Assembly: GCA_020634935.1 (NCBI GenBank)
Contig: JACKAT010000017.1
Location: 1-64,000 of the forward strand
Reading direction: 5' to 3'
DNA from: Anaerolineales bacterium
GTDB lineage: Bacteria > Chloroflexota > Anaerolineae > 4572-78 > J111
Length of the DNA stretch: 64,000 nt
Position 1 is the stretch's first letter. Each line of letters begins with the position of its first letter. Positions 42,677-51,555 of the stretch are shown here, piece by piece. Both the position numbers and the translations under genes were made by a program. Under the pieces are notes generated by a model. The model was not told the origin of the DNA. It saw only the letters and a list, made by a program, of their open reading frames with translations, and ran no database searches.

Positions 42677-42994
42677 TTAATCGTCATCTACCGGCGCAAT
42701 TAAGATATCATCGCCTTCAATTTTTACTTGATAGAGAGGAACAGGAGAAAAGGCCGGCATGGTTTCCTTACCCGTTTTAATGTTAAAACGAGCCCCATGA
42801 CGCGGGCAAATAATACAATCGCCATCCAACGTCCCCTCAACTAATGGGCCGTCGTCGTGGGTGCAGACATCGGAGATAGCGTAGAATTCGCCCTCCAGAT
42901 TGAACAGTCCGACATCTTCGTCTTCATACTCTACCAGCATTTTTTCGCCAGGAGCCAAGTCAGACGTCTTGGCAACTTTAATAAAGTTACTCAT
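42677..42994 (-). CDS. Rieske [2Fe-2S] ferredoxin
   Basis: 105 residues. Cluster ligands in CTHDDGPL (C-x-H) and CPRHGARF (C-x2-H). Small soluble Rieske proteins like this are found in suf operons of Actinobacteria and Chloroflexi and probably feed electrons to cluster assembly. Located between sufU and sufT. Confidence 0.92.
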   Translation of the reverse strand: MSNFIKVAKTSDLAPGEKMLVEYEDEDVGLFNLEGEFYAISDVCTHDDGPLVEGTLDGDCIICPRHGARFNIKTGKETMPAFSPVPLYQVKIEGDDILIAPVDDD

Positions 42995-43042
42995 GGGTGT
43001 GGTTTTCTACTCCAAATTTAAGATGAAATTTTGCGGTTAGCG

Positions 43043-43444
43043 TTACCAATCATCGTCGCTGTCCCACTCGGCTTCGCTCAGTCCATAAACTCCAGCTTTG
43101 AGCACCTTCAGGGAAAGCAGCGCGCACTTCAAGCGCGTGGGGCCAATCTGAATGCCTAACGCTTCCAGAATTTGTTCTTTGCCCACCGCTTTGGCTTCAT
43201 CGACGGTTTTACCCTTGATCATCTCCGTCAGCATGCTGGCGCTGGCCTGGCTAATCGCACAGCCGCGCCCTTTGAAGGCGACCTCGTCGATGACGTTGTT
43301 TTCATTCACGTGCAAATCGATCCGCACGACATCGCCACACAGCGGATTGTTTTCCTGATGGCTGTGGGTCGCGTCGTCTAGCGTGCCTGCGTTGCGCGGA
43401 TTGCGGTAGTGATCAAGAATGTTTTCTCGGTAAAAATCATCCAT
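43043..43444 (-). CDS. sufU: SufU scaffold/sulfur acceptor
   Basis: 133 residues, IscU-like fold. Cys/Asp ligands: NPLCGDVVRIDLH, GRGCAISQAS and RLKCALLSLKVL. This set suits SufU, the zinc-dependent sulfur acceptor of SufS. Downstream of sufS across a palindrome (43463-43523). Confidence 0.93.
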   Translation of the reverse strand: MDDFYRENILDHYRNPRNAGTLDDATHSHQENNPLCGDVVRIDLHVNENNVIDEVAFKGRGCAISQASASMLTEMIKGKTVDEAKAVGKEQILEALGIQIGPTRLKCALLSLKVLKAGVYGLSEAEWDSDDDW

Positions 43445-43462
43445 ATCGCCCTGCCTGAAAAT

Positions 43463-43523
43463 AGGTGACGGTCACTTTTTGCAGAACCTGTTTTACATGT
43501 AGTGTATTAAGTGACTGTCACCT
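43463..43523. repeat. AGGTGACGGTCACTT inverted repeat in sufS-sufU gap
   Basis: Arms 43463-43477 and 43509-43523 (AAGTGACTGTCACCT), one mismatch in 15. Same family as 28543-28625. Placed inside the suf operon, where it could moderate read-through. Confidence 0.75.
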
Positions 43524-43542
43524 TAAATCAACTTTATACAGC

Positions 43543-44769
43543 CTAAGCCAGTAAGTTGAGGCACTTCTCTAAGCCACTTACCAGCCGATCCACATCGGCG
43601 GGGATATTGTACACATAAAAACTGGCCCGGGTTGTTGCGGCCAAACCGAATTTGTCGTGCAGCGGCATAGCGCAGTGATGACCGGCCCGCACGGCAATGC
43701 CTTCGCTGTCCAAAACAGCCGCAACATCGTGAGGATGGATCTGGCCCAAGGTAAACGCAATTGAACCGCCGCGATTTTCGGGCGTGCATGGGCCGAAAAT
43801 GTGCAGCCCTTCCACATCTTTGAGTTGCTCCAGGGCATAAGTCACCAGTTCGATTTCATGCTGGCGAACGTTAGCCATGCCCAACTCATTCAGATAATCC
43901 ACCGCATAGCCCAGACCGATAGCTTCAGCAATGGCGGGGGTACCGGCCTCAAATTTCCAGGGCGGGTCGTTCCAGATGGCCCCTGCAAGCGTAACCTGCT
44001 TAATCATATCACCACCGGTCATAAAGGGCGGCATATCGGCCAAAATTTCCTGCCGCGCCCACAAAATCCCGATGCCGGTCGGTCCCAACATCTTATGACC
44101 GGAGAAGGCCAAAAAATCACACTTCAGCGCCTGGACGTCAATCGGCAGATGCGGCACCGATTGAGCGCCGTCGAGCAGCACTAACGCGCCCACGGCATGC
44201 GCCTTTTCGATGATGTCATCAACCGGCGGAATCGTACCGAGCACGTTACTCATGTGCGTCACCGCCACCAGCTTGACCTGGGGCGACAGCATCGCCTCAA
44301 AGGCGGCCATATCCAGATAGCCCTGCTCGGTGACCGGAATGTATTTGACCACGGCCCCGGTTCTGGCCGCAAGCTGCTGCCAAGGGATGAGGTTGGCGTG
44401 GTGTTCCATCTCAGTGGTGATGATGACATCGCCGGCTTTGAGATGGGCCTGGCCCCAGGTATAGGCCACCAGATTAATGCTTTCCGTGGCATTCCGGGTA
44501 TAAATAACTTCGCGCCAATGGTACGCATTGATGAACCGGCCTATTTTTTTGCGGGCCTGTTCATACGCCTCCGAGGCTTGTTCGCTAATTTGGTAGATGC
44601 CCCGGTGGACGTTGGCGTTGTACTCGCGGTAGTAGGTGTCCATCGCATCAATCACAACCGCCGGCTTTTGCGAACTGGCCGTGCTGTCGAGGTAGGTCAG
44701 CGGTTTGCTGGTGCTGTGTTGATTAAGAATTGGAAAATCTTGGATCACTTTTTTTACATCAAACATCAC
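43543..44769 (-). CDS. sufS: Cysteine desulfurase SufS
   Basis: 408 residues. PLP lysine in FSGHKMLGPTGIGILW (~225), the catalytic Cys in RAGHHCAMPLHDKFG (~365), plus FTRN-like IYTRNATESINLVAYTW. SufS takes sulfur from cysteine and passes it to SufU. Between sufD (upstream, ~315-bp gap) and sufU. Confidence 0.96.
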   Translation of the reverse strand: MMFDVKKVIQDFPILNQHSTSKPLTYLDSTASSQKPAVVIDAMDTYYREYNANVHRGIYQISEQASEAYEQARKKIGRFINAYHWREVIYTRNATESINLVAYTWGQAHLKAGDVIITTEMEHHANLIPWQQLAARTGAVVKYIPVTEQGYLDMAAFEAMLSPQVKLVAVTHMSNVLGTIPPVDDIIEKAHAVGALVLLDGAQSVPHLPIDVQALKCDFLAFSGHKMLGPTGIGILWARQEILADMPPFMTGGDMIKQVTLAGAIWNDPPWKFEAGTPAIAEAIGLGYAVDYLNELGMANVRQHEIELVTYALEQLKDVEGLHIFGPCTPENRGGSIAFTLGQIHPHDVAAVLDSEGIAVRAGHHCAMPLHDKFGLAATTRASFYVYNIPADVDRLVSGLEKCLNLLA

Positions 44770-45084
44770 TCCAGCTCCATTGACACTAAGGGAACTACCA
44801 TCATTACCGACGACGAGACAGCGATACTATCCGGTATAGCTGCCCAACTTTCACGCCCTCTATGCCAGTAGCCAGGTTAAGGGCATTATAGACGATGGCT
44901 CCTATTTGAGCAAAGCCTCTTTAGCAACGGGTTTAGCCCCGTTGGCCCATAAACTCTGGAGCTGCCTTGACAATAGGGTCGATCAAGTCTCTCTTATAGT
45001 TGGCCCTATTAGAACAGAGACGACCCGGAGGTCGTCTCTAAGCAAAATGGCAATGTGGCTGCCGGGCAGCCCCGGCGACCTTGC
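44770..45084. other. Gap between sufD and sufS with two hairpins
   Basis: AGAGACGACC/GGTCGTCTCT (45016-45025 / 45030-45039) is a perfect 10-bp hairpin and AATAGGG/CCCTATT (44972-44978 / 45004-45010) a smaller one. No gene seen. The hairpins may weaken transcription into sufS. Confidence 0.6.
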
Positions 45085-46449
45085 TCAATCGCCGATTTTA
45101 GCCGATACGGCCTCAAACAGCTTTTCTTTTACTCGTTTGTTGTACATGCGGTCGAACACTTTATAAAAGAACCCTTCGACCACCATCCGAACGGCGGTGT
45201 TGCGCGGAATACCGCGACTCATCAGGTAGAAAACATATTCTTCGACAATCTTGCCGATGGTGGCCCCGTGCGAGGCGCGGACATCGTTAGCATCAATTTC
45301 AAGGCTGGGGATCGAGTCGGCCCGGGCGGTATCATCGAGCAACAGGTTTTCGTTTTTCAGGTAAGAGTTAGTTTGCTGGCCGGTGGGATCGATTTTGATC
45401 AACCCGGTAAAGACGCTACGGCTGCTGTCTTTGAGCGCCCCATGCAGCAGTAGATCGCCGTTGGTGTAAAGTCCGGTATGGCGGATCAGACAGTCGGTAT
45501 CAAGGTGCTGCTTGCCTTGCAGGAAGTAGACCCCGTTGAAATCCATGCTGGCCCCGTTGCCGGGCAGCAGGCTGTCAAAATAGGTCTTGGTCAGACGGCC
45601 ACCAAGCTGGCCGGTTTCCCAAATGACATTGCTATCATTTTGGCCCACCGAGCGTTTGACGTTAAAGTTGTAAACATCCTCGCCCCAACGCTGCACCTCG
45701 ACGTAGCGAATCTGCGAGTCGGCATTGGCGTAAATTTCAACCACGCCGACATTGAGACCCTGACCATGTTCGCTCAAAGAGATTTCCTCTTCGATGATGG
45801 TCGCGCTGGAAGATTGGTCGCCCACAATCAAGGTACGCGGCAAAGAAACGCTGCCCGGGCCATCCAGCACATAGGCGACCTGGAACGGCTCTTCGACCTC
45901 AACCCCTTTGGGCAGGTAAAGAAAAACACCGGCCTGCCACAAAGCACTGCTCAAGGCCGCAAACTTGCTGTTTGAAGGCGGCACTGCTTCCGAAGCCAAA
46001 TATTTTTGAACCAACTCCGGATGTTCGGCCACTGCGGTGGAGAGATCGGTAAAGATGACGCCTTGGCTGGCCACAGCCTCGCTGATTTCCAGATAGACGA
46101 CCTGGTTGTTAGCAATCACCAATCGACCGGAGGCCGGATAATCGCCTTCCAGAGCGCTTTGCACGGCTTCCGGTAGATCGGCCAACGCTTGGGTAGCCTT
46201 AACGGACGACGAACCGTTCAATGCGAATTTATTCCACTTAACCTTCTTGATATTCGTGCGCCGCCAAGCCTCATCGGACGTGGTCGGCATGGGTGTTTCT
46301 TCAAAGACGGTCCAGGCGGTTTGCCGCATGGATTTGAGCCAGTCCGGTTCGTTCAATCGAGCCGACAGCGTCTCAACGTCGGCGCGAGAGAAGACTCCGG
46401 CGTCGAGGAGGGCATCTTTTTGTTTGGTATTGGTAAGTGCGACTGACAT
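45085..46449 (-). CDS. sufD: SufD, iron-sulfur assembly
   Basis: 454 residues. Right-handed beta-helix core in the SufB/SufD family, with C-terminal DTARADSIPSLEIDANDVRASHGA (the conserved His-containing loop SHGATIG) and FLMSRGIPRNTAVRMVVEGF. It starts 1 nt after the sufB stop, so the pair is translationally linked. SufBC2D is the scaffold complex. Confidence 0.94.
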   Translation of the reverse strand: MSVALTNTKQKDALLDAGVFSRADVETLSARLNEPDWLKSMRQTAWTVFEETPMPTTSDEAWRRTNIKKVKWNKFALNGSSSVKATQALADLPEAVQSALEGDYPASGRLVIANNQVVYLEISEAVASQGVIFTDLSTAVAEHPELVQKYLASEAVPPSNSKFAALSSALWQAGVFLYLPKGVEVEEPFQVAYVLDGPGSVSLPRTLIVGDQSSSATIIEEEISLSEHGQGLNVGVVEIYANADSQIRYVEVQRWGEDVYNFNVKRSVGQNDSNVIWETGQLGGRLTKTYFDSLLPGNGASMDFNGVYFLQGKQHLDTDCLIRHTGLYTNGDLLLHGALKDSSRSVFTGLIKIDPTGQQTNSYLKNENLLLDDTARADSIPSLEIDANDVRASHGATIGKIVEEYVFYLMSRGIPRNTAVRMVVEGFFYKVFDRMYNKRVKEKLFEAVSAKIGD

Positions 46450-46450
46450 C

Positions 46451-47863
46451 TTATCCGACAGATCCTTCCATTTCCATTTCGATCAGCCGGTTCATTTCCA
46501 GCGCGTACTCCATCGGCAGTTCTTTAACAATCGGCTCGATAAAGCCGCTGACAATCATGTTGGAGGCGGTATCTTCTTCAATGCCGCGGCTCATCAGGTA
46601 GAACAACTGCTCTTCCGAAACTTTCGAAACGCTGGCCTCGTGACCAATGCTGACGTTGTTGTTTTCAATTTCGATGTAGGGGAACGTATCGGACGCCGAT
46701 TGGTCATCCAAAATCAGCGCGTCGCACAAAACGTTGCTCTTGCTGTTGGTGGCGTTGGGGGCGACTTTGATCAAGCCGCGGTAGGTTGTCCGACCGCCGC
46801 CCTTACTGATCGATTTGCTGGTGATGACCGAACTGGTGTTGGGCGCGGCGTGAACAATTTTACCGCCGGCGTCTTGCACCTGCCCTTTACCGGCAAAGGC
46901 AATCGATAGCACTTCGCCGTGAGCGCCGTCTTCCATCAGCCAGACGGCCGGGTATTTCATGGTCAATTTAGACCCCAGGTTGCCGTCCACCCATTCCATT
47001 GTGGCGTTCTTGTAAGCCTGGGCGCGTTTGGTTACCAGGTTGTAGACGTTATGGCTCCAGTTCTGGATGGTGGAGTAGCGGCAGCGGCCGTTTTCTTTGA
47101 CGATGATTTCGACCACGGCGCTGTGCAGGCTGTCGGTGGAGTAGGTCGGCGCGGTGCAGCCCTCAACGTAATGGACGTAAGCCCCTTCGTCAACGATGAT
47201 CAGGGTGCGCTCGAACTGGCCCATATTCTGGGCGTTGATGCGGAAATAGGCTTGCAGCGGCAGGTCGATGTGAACCCCCGGCGGCACATAAATAAAGCTG
47301 CCGCCTGACCAAACAGAGGTATTGAGCGCGGCGAATTTATTATCTTCGGGCGGAATGACCGTGCCGAAATACTCTTTCACAATTTCGGGATGCTCGCGCA
47401 AACTGGCATCCATATCCAGGAAGATCACGCCTTTCGATTCCAGATCCTTGATAATGCTGTGGTAGATCACTTCCGACTCATACTGTGCGCCCACGCCGGC
47501 CAAAAACTTCTGCTCGGCTTCGGGGATGCCCAGGCGGTCGAACGTATTTTTGATATCTTCGGGTACATCATCCCACGATTCAAATGCTTTATCGGCGCCG
47601 ACGGGTTTGATGTAGTAGTAAATATCATCAAAGTTAATCGTGTTCAGCATACCCTGGCCACCCCACTGGGGCATTGGGCGTTCCAGAAAGTGTTTGTAAC
47701 CGCGCAGCCGGAAATCGGTCATCCAGCCGGGTTCGTTTTTCATTTCGGAAATTTGCTTAACGATGCGTTCGCTTAACCCTTTTTCGGCTTTGAAGGCGTA
47801 ATTTTCGGGGACGCTAAATCCATATTTATAATCATCAAGATTGACATCAACTGTTGCCGCCAT
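46451..47863 (-). CDS. sufB: SufB, iron-sulfur assembly
   Basis: 470 residues. Typical SufB N-terminus (VNLDDYKYGFSVPENYAFKAEKGLS), YVHYVEGCTAPTYS, and C-terminal SDTFPYIEIENNNVSIGHEASVSKVSEEQLFYLMSRGI. The ATG overlaps the sufC stop (TAATG), with GGAGG inside the sufC end. Confidence 0.96.
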   Translation of the reverse strand: MAATVDVNLDDYKYGFSVPENYAFKAEKGLSERIVKQISEMKNEPGWMTDFRLRGYKHFLERPMPQWGGQGMLNTINFDDIYYYIKPVGADKAFESWDDVPEDIKNTFDRLGIPEAEQKFLAGVGAQYESEVIYHSIIKDLESKGVIFLDMDASLREHPEIVKEYFGTVIPPEDNKFAALNTSVWSGGSFIYVPPGVHIDLPLQAYFRINAQNMGQFERTLIIVDEGAYVHYVEGCTAPTYSTDSLHSAVVEIIVKENGRCRYSTIQNWSHNVYNLVTKRAQAYKNATMEWVDGNLGSKLTMKYPAVWLMEDGAHGEVLSIAFAGKGQVQDAGGKIVHAAPNTSSVITSKSISKGGGRTTYRGLIKVAPNATNSKSNVLCDALILDDQSASDTFPYIEIENNNVSIGHEASVSKVSEEQLFYLMSRGIEEDTASNMIVSGFIEPIVKELPMEYALEMNRLIEMEMEGSVG

Positions 47864-48654
47864 TAATTTCCTCCATTTCCGTTCTGTGTGATACTTTTTA
47901 CGATGTTATCATAGCCCTCTTCTTCGAGGCGCAAAGCGAGTTCTGGGCCACCTGACAAAATAATTTGGCCATCATACATAATATGAACATAGTCGGGCTT
48001 GATGTAATCTAAAATTCGCTGGTAGTGGGTGATAACAATGAAGGCGCGTTCCGAGCTTAACATGGAGTTGACTCCCTCGGAGACAATTCTCAGCGCATCG
48101 ATATCGAGGCCGGAGTCAGTTTCGTCCAGAATCGCCACTTTGGGTTCGAGCAGGGTCATCTGCAAAATTTCGGCGCGTTTTTTCTCGCCGCCGGAGAACC
48201 CTTCATTTAAGTAGCGGCGGGCGAAACTTTTGTCCATTTTGAGCAGGTCCATCTTTTCCAGTAACTTCTTGCGAAACTCGGCGATGGGAATAGGCTTTTT
48301 CTTGCCGTCTTCGCCCTCTTCGCCTTTAACGGCGTTGTAAGAGGTGCGCAGGAAGTTGGCCATACTGATACCGGGAATGGCCGTGGGATATTGGAAGCAC
48401 AAAAACAGGCCCATTTGCGCTCGCTCATCGGGCGACAGTTCTAACAGGTTAACCCCATCCATCCACACTTCACCGCCTTCAACCTCATAAGCCGGGTGAC
48501 CGGCCAGCGCGTAGGCCGTAGTGCTTTTGCCGGAACCGTTTGGCCCCATGATGGCATGCACTTCACCGGGTTTAACCTCAAGGTTGAGGCCCTTCAAAAT
48601 GAGTTTGTCATCAATACTCACTTGTAAATCTTTGATAGAAAGAGACGTACTCAT
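47863..48654 (-). CDS. sufC: SufC ATPase
   Basis: 263 residues, ABC ATPase: Walker A MGPNGSGKSTTAYAL (~37-51), ABC signature EGFSGGEKKRAEILQM, Walker B VAILDETDSGLDIDAL, and H-loop VITHYQR. First gene of the operon sufC-B-D-S-U-Rieske-sufT. The SD GAGTG is weak. Confidence 0.96.
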   Translation of the reverse strand: MSTSLSIKDLQVSIDDKLILKGLNLEVKPGEVHAIMGPNGSGKSTTAYALAGHPAYEVEGGEVWMDGVNLLELSPDERAQMGLFLCFQYPTAIPGISMANFLRTSYNAVKGEEGEDGKKKPIPIAEFRKKLLEKMDLLKMDKSFARRYLNEGFSGGEKKRAEILQMTLLEPKVAILDETDSGLDIDALRIVSEGVNSMLSSERAFIVITHYQRILDYIKPDYVHIMYDGQIILSGGPELALRLEEEGYDNIVKSITQNGNGGN

Positions 48655-48753
48655 ATGGTTCTATTACACTCCTAAACTTTATTTGTTGTCGTCAAGATAA
48701 CGTCATCCATTGTGGCTAGGATCACGTCGAGATGGTTTTCAGAAATCGATGGT

Positions 48754-48782
48754 ATTCTAACATGGCGAAAAGACTTTGTCAA
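48754..48782 (-). promoter_or_regulatory. Sigma-70 promoter of the suf operon
   Basis: -35 TTGACA (48777-48782), 17-bp spacer and -10 TAGAAT (48754-48759) on the minus strand: a near-consensus promoter reading into sufC ~100 bp away. Confidence 0.75.
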
Positions 48783-48793
48783 CTAATTGGTTA
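48780..48793. promoter_or_regulatory. Candidate SufR operator
   Basis: CAAC-TAATTG-GTTA overlaps the -35 of the suf promoter and lies between the two divergent -35 boxes. It matches the cyanobacterial SufR site CAAC-N6-GTTG (recall) at 7 of 8 positions. Confidence 0.5.
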
Positions 48794-48800
48794 TTAAATA

Positions 48801-48829
48801 TTGCAAAGTTAGATTATTTATGTTATACT
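48801..48829 (+). promoter_or_regulatory. Sigma-70 promoter of sufR-mrp
   Basis: -35 TTGCAA (48801-48806), 17-bp spacer, -10 TATACT (48824-48829). Divergent from the suf promoter, with 18 bp between their -35 boxes. Confidence 0.7.
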
Positions 48830-48896
48830 CTCCCGTGCAGTAGTAGGTCATTTCATCTGTATGCTATTTGAATCCTTAGAGGCTGTTTTAACGGCT

Positions 48897-48985
48897 AAGA
48901 TTGGTTCAGTCTATCAATCTGAAACGAGGTCGAAAAAGTCTTATATCAGCCCAATCTTAGGCCATTTCTAGACTGAACCAATCTT
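48897..48985. repeat. 17-bp inverted repeat in the sufR leader
   Basis: AAGATTGGTTCAGTCTA (48897-48913) and its exact complement (48969-48985), plus a further CCAATCTTAGG copy at 48951-48961 that can pair with the left arm. Present in the predicted ~265-nt sufR 5' leader. Confidence 0.7.
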
Positions 48986-49101
48986 TGTAAAAAGCTTCTC
49001 AAGACCGAAACTCAAATAAAAGGGATATTAAATCGAGTACCGGGACAATGAAGACGTTATTTGATTTCTATCCTAAATTAGTTGTTGGGAGTATTGGCTA
49101 A

Positions 49102-49761
49102 ATGATGAATCGAGAAAGCAGCCCTTTAATACACAAACACATGCCTACGACCAGCCGCCGCATTCTGACGCTGCTCAAGCAGGAAGGCTCTCTCACCGCC
49201 GATGAGTTGGCCCGCTACCTGGGCATCAGTTCGGTCGCGGTGCGGCGACACCTGACTAAACTTGAAGCTGATCAATTGGTGACCTACGAGGAAATTCAGC
49301 GCGGTATGGGCCGCCCCAGCTTTGTCTATCGTTTGGGCGAAGCTGCCTCTAGCTTTTTTCCCCGACGCTACGAAGAGTTGGCCTCAGACGTCATCGAAAC
49401 CGTTCAAAACTTGTACGGCAAAGAGGCCGTTAGCGCTATTTTTGAAAAGCGTTCGGAGAATATTATTGGTGAGTATCGCACTTTGGTGAACGGTCATACA
49501 CTCGATAAACGCTTAGACCAGTTAACCAAACTGCGTGAGGCCGATGGCTATATGTCCAGTTGGGAAGTCGGCCAGAACGGTATTTTTATCCTCAGAGAGT
49601 CCAACTGCCCGATCATCCATGTCGCTGAAGAGTGCGGCACGGTCTGCGAATGTGATCAGGTGATTCTGGAACAAGTCCTCAAAGCCGATGTCAAGCGCAA
49701 ACACCATTTAGTCCACGGTGATGGCGCGTGTGAGTATGAAGTTCGGCCCAGGGATGAATAA
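49102..49761 (+). CDS. sufR: SufR-type iron-sulfur regulator
   Basis: 219 residues. N-terminal winged helix (LKQEGSLTADELARYLGISS, AVRRHLTKLEADQLV, with MGRPSFVY wing). C-terminal cysteines CPIIHVAEECGTVCECDQ and GDGACEY match the cluster-binding set of SufR. With a bound [4Fe-4S] cluster SufR represses suf genes. Divergent from the suf operon, consistent with control of both directions. Start ATG-ATG; the first is taken. Confidence 0.88.
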   Translation: MMNRESSPLIHKHMPTTSRRILTLLKQEGSLTADELARYLGISSVAVRRHLTKLEADQLVTYEEIQRGMGRPSFVYRLGEAASSFFPRRYEELASDVIETVQNLYGKEAVSAIFEKRSENIIGEYRTLVNGHTLDKRLDQLTKLREADGYMSSWEVGQNGIFILRESNCPIIHVAEECGTVCECDQVILEQVLKADVKRKHHLVHGDGACEYEVRPRDE

Positions 49762-49842
49762 CCCAGCGTAAAACGAAAATTTGCATTTCAGCCTCTATTG
49801 CACTTTAATTCATCTCGAAAATCTATTATTAGGAGCAAATTT

Positions 49843-50937
49843 GTGGCAGCTGTGACCAAAGCTCAAGTTTTAGAAGCACTCAGTCAGGTGCGTGAGCCGC
49901 AACAGAACAAAGATATTGTATCCCTCAATTTGGTTAAAGATATTGAAATTAAGGGATCCGCGGTTAACCTGACCATCACTTTAAACCGAACCATTGCCTC
50001 ATTTAAAACCCAAATTAAAACCGCTGCGGAAAAAGCTATCTCGGCCATTCCCGGTGTCAACGTGGCTAATGTTAAAATCGACTCGCCGGTATCCGGCGAC
50101 CCACGTTTGATGAGCCGGGCCGATTTGGGCGTGCGCAACGCTATTGCCGTGGCCTCCGGAAAAGGCGGGGTCGGCAAAAGCACGATGGCCACCAACCTGG
50201 CGATCAGCCTGGCCCTCGACGGCGCCCAGGTGGGGTTGCTGGATGTCGATGTCTACGGGCCTAACGTGCCGATCATGATGGGCGTTAGTGACCGGCCGCA
50301 GGGCCGCAACAACAAAATTTTGCCGCTGGAAAGCTATGGGGTTAAGTTGATGAGTATGGGCTTTCTGGTCGATCCCAACCAGGCCATTATCTGGCGCGGC
50401 CCCATGCTGCATAATGCCATTCGCCAATTTATTGAAGATGTGGAGTGGGGCGAACTCGACTATCTGGTCATCGATTTGCCGCCGGGCACGGGCGACGCCA
50501 GTTTGAGTCTGGCCCAAAGCTTGGGGTTAACCGGGGCGGTCATCATCACCACCCCCCAACGCGTGGCTCTAAGCGATGTCATTCGCAGCGTATCAATGTT
50601 TGAGCAGCTCAATGTGCCTATCTTTGGCGTGGTTGAAAATATGAGCTACTTTGTCGCGCCTGACACGGGCAAGCGCTATGACATCTTCGGTCACGGCGGT
50701 GGCGCCCAAATGGCCAAGGAAGTCAAGGCCGATTTTCTCGGCGAAGTGCCGCTTGAACCGGCCGTCCGCGCCGGCGGCGACGAGGGTGAGCCGATTGTCG
50801 TGCGTGATCCGGCGTCGGCGGCGGCCAAAGCTATCCGCGATATTGCACATAAAGTTGCCGCAGCCGTAGAAGCGATAAATCAGGGCAAAAGTGGCGGCGG
50901 GTTGCAATCTGACACAATTTTGTCGGTGATTAATTGA
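49843..50937 (+). CDS. mrp: Mrp/NBP35-family iron-sulfur carrier ATPase
   Basis: 364 residues from the GTG at 49843, which has AGGAGC 6 nt upstream; a longer frame from 49798 lacks a site. DUF59 domain in residues ~5-85 (VREPQQNKDIVSLNLV). Walker A AVASGKGGVGKSTMATN (~103-119), then VDVYGPNVPIMMG and DLPPGTGDASLSLAQ. The C-terminal Cys-x-x-Cys of some Mrp proteins is not seen. Probably carries Fe-S clusters; ~80 bp after sufR, likely the same transcript. Confidence 0.92.
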   Translation: MAAVTKAQVLEALSQVREPQQNKDIVSLNLVKDIEIKGSAVNLTITLNRTIASFKTQIKTAAEKAISAIPGVNVANVKIDSPVSGDPRLMSRADLGVRNAIAVASGKGGVGKSTMATNLAISLALDGAQVGLLDVDVYGPNVPIMMGVSDRPQGRNNKILPLESYGVKLMSMGFLVDPNQAIIWRGPMLHNAIRQFIEDVEWGELDYLVIDLPPGTGDASLSLAQSLGLTGAVIITTPQRVALSDVIRSVSMFEQLNVPIFGVVENMSYFVAPDTGKRYDIFGHGGGAQMAKEVKADFLGEVPLEPAVRAGGDEGEPIVVRDPASAAAKAIRDIAHKVAAAVEAINQGKSGGGLQSDTILSVIN

Positions 50938-50967
50938 TGGGCTGAACATATCAAACCAGGCTATAAG

Positions 50968-51002
50968 AAAGGTAGAGGGTTGATTAAGCCTCTACCTTTT
51001 TT
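50968..51002 (+). terminator. Intrinsic terminator after mrp
   Basis: 11-bp stem AAAGGTAGAGG / CCTCTACCTTT then TTT, 30 bp after the mrp stop. Confidence 0.85.
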
Positions 51003-51084
51003 GATTCAGTAGGGAGTGTGACGATACTCTAAGGGTAAAAATGTACTGGAGCGACAAGGCTTAATTTTCAAAGGGGGATCAACC

Positions 51085-51552
51085 ATGACGATATTTACCA
51101 GTGCAGAGTCGGTCATCCAATACATCGAAACCGAGCAAGCAGGGTTGGTGCGGTTATATCGGAGTGTGCCGGTCACAGCGGTTGAACAGCGAGAACTGTC
51201 TAACGGCTGGTCGGTTAAAGATGTGCTGGGGCATTTAGCGGCGTGGGAGCGATACTGCGCCGATTTGTTGGCACAATCCCATGTTTCAAGCGTGCTGCTT
51301 CAAATAGAGGTCGATACCGACTCGATGAACCGAGATATTTATGAAGAACGTGAGGAATGGAGTTGGGAAGAAATAGAGTACGATTTCAGAACGACTCATA
51401 CCGCCCTGTTACAAACTATCCGCAACTTACCGGAAGTTCGACTGACAGATAACGATATTCAAATACTGATTGCGGAGAATACCTGGGAGCATTACGCCGA
51501 GCATTGGGACGATATGCAGCGCTGGCACCGGCGGCATACCCGCAACAAATGA
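51085..51552 (+). CDS. DinB/ClbS-like four-helix bundle protein
   Basis: 155 residues. LSNGWSVKDVLGHLAAWERYC (~50) is the DinB superfamily metal-His segment, and a final ENTWEHYAEHWDDMQRW has further His residues. This is the ClbS/DfsB branch or a related DinB group; several members protect DNA or detoxify electrophiles, but the role here is unknown. ATG with AAGGGGG upstream. Confidence 0.75.
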   Translation: MTIFTSAESVIQYIETEQAGLVRLYRSVPVTAVEQRELSNGWSVKDVLGHLAAWERYCADLLAQSHVSSVLLQIEVDTDSMNRDIYEEREEWSWEEIEYDFRTTHTALLQTIRNLPEVRLTDNDIQILIAENTWEHYAEHWDDMQRWHRRHTRNK

Positions 51553-51555
51553 GGC

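Noticed and set aside
44197..44871. A 224-codon + strand frame
   Set aside because: Antisense to sufS; no domain.
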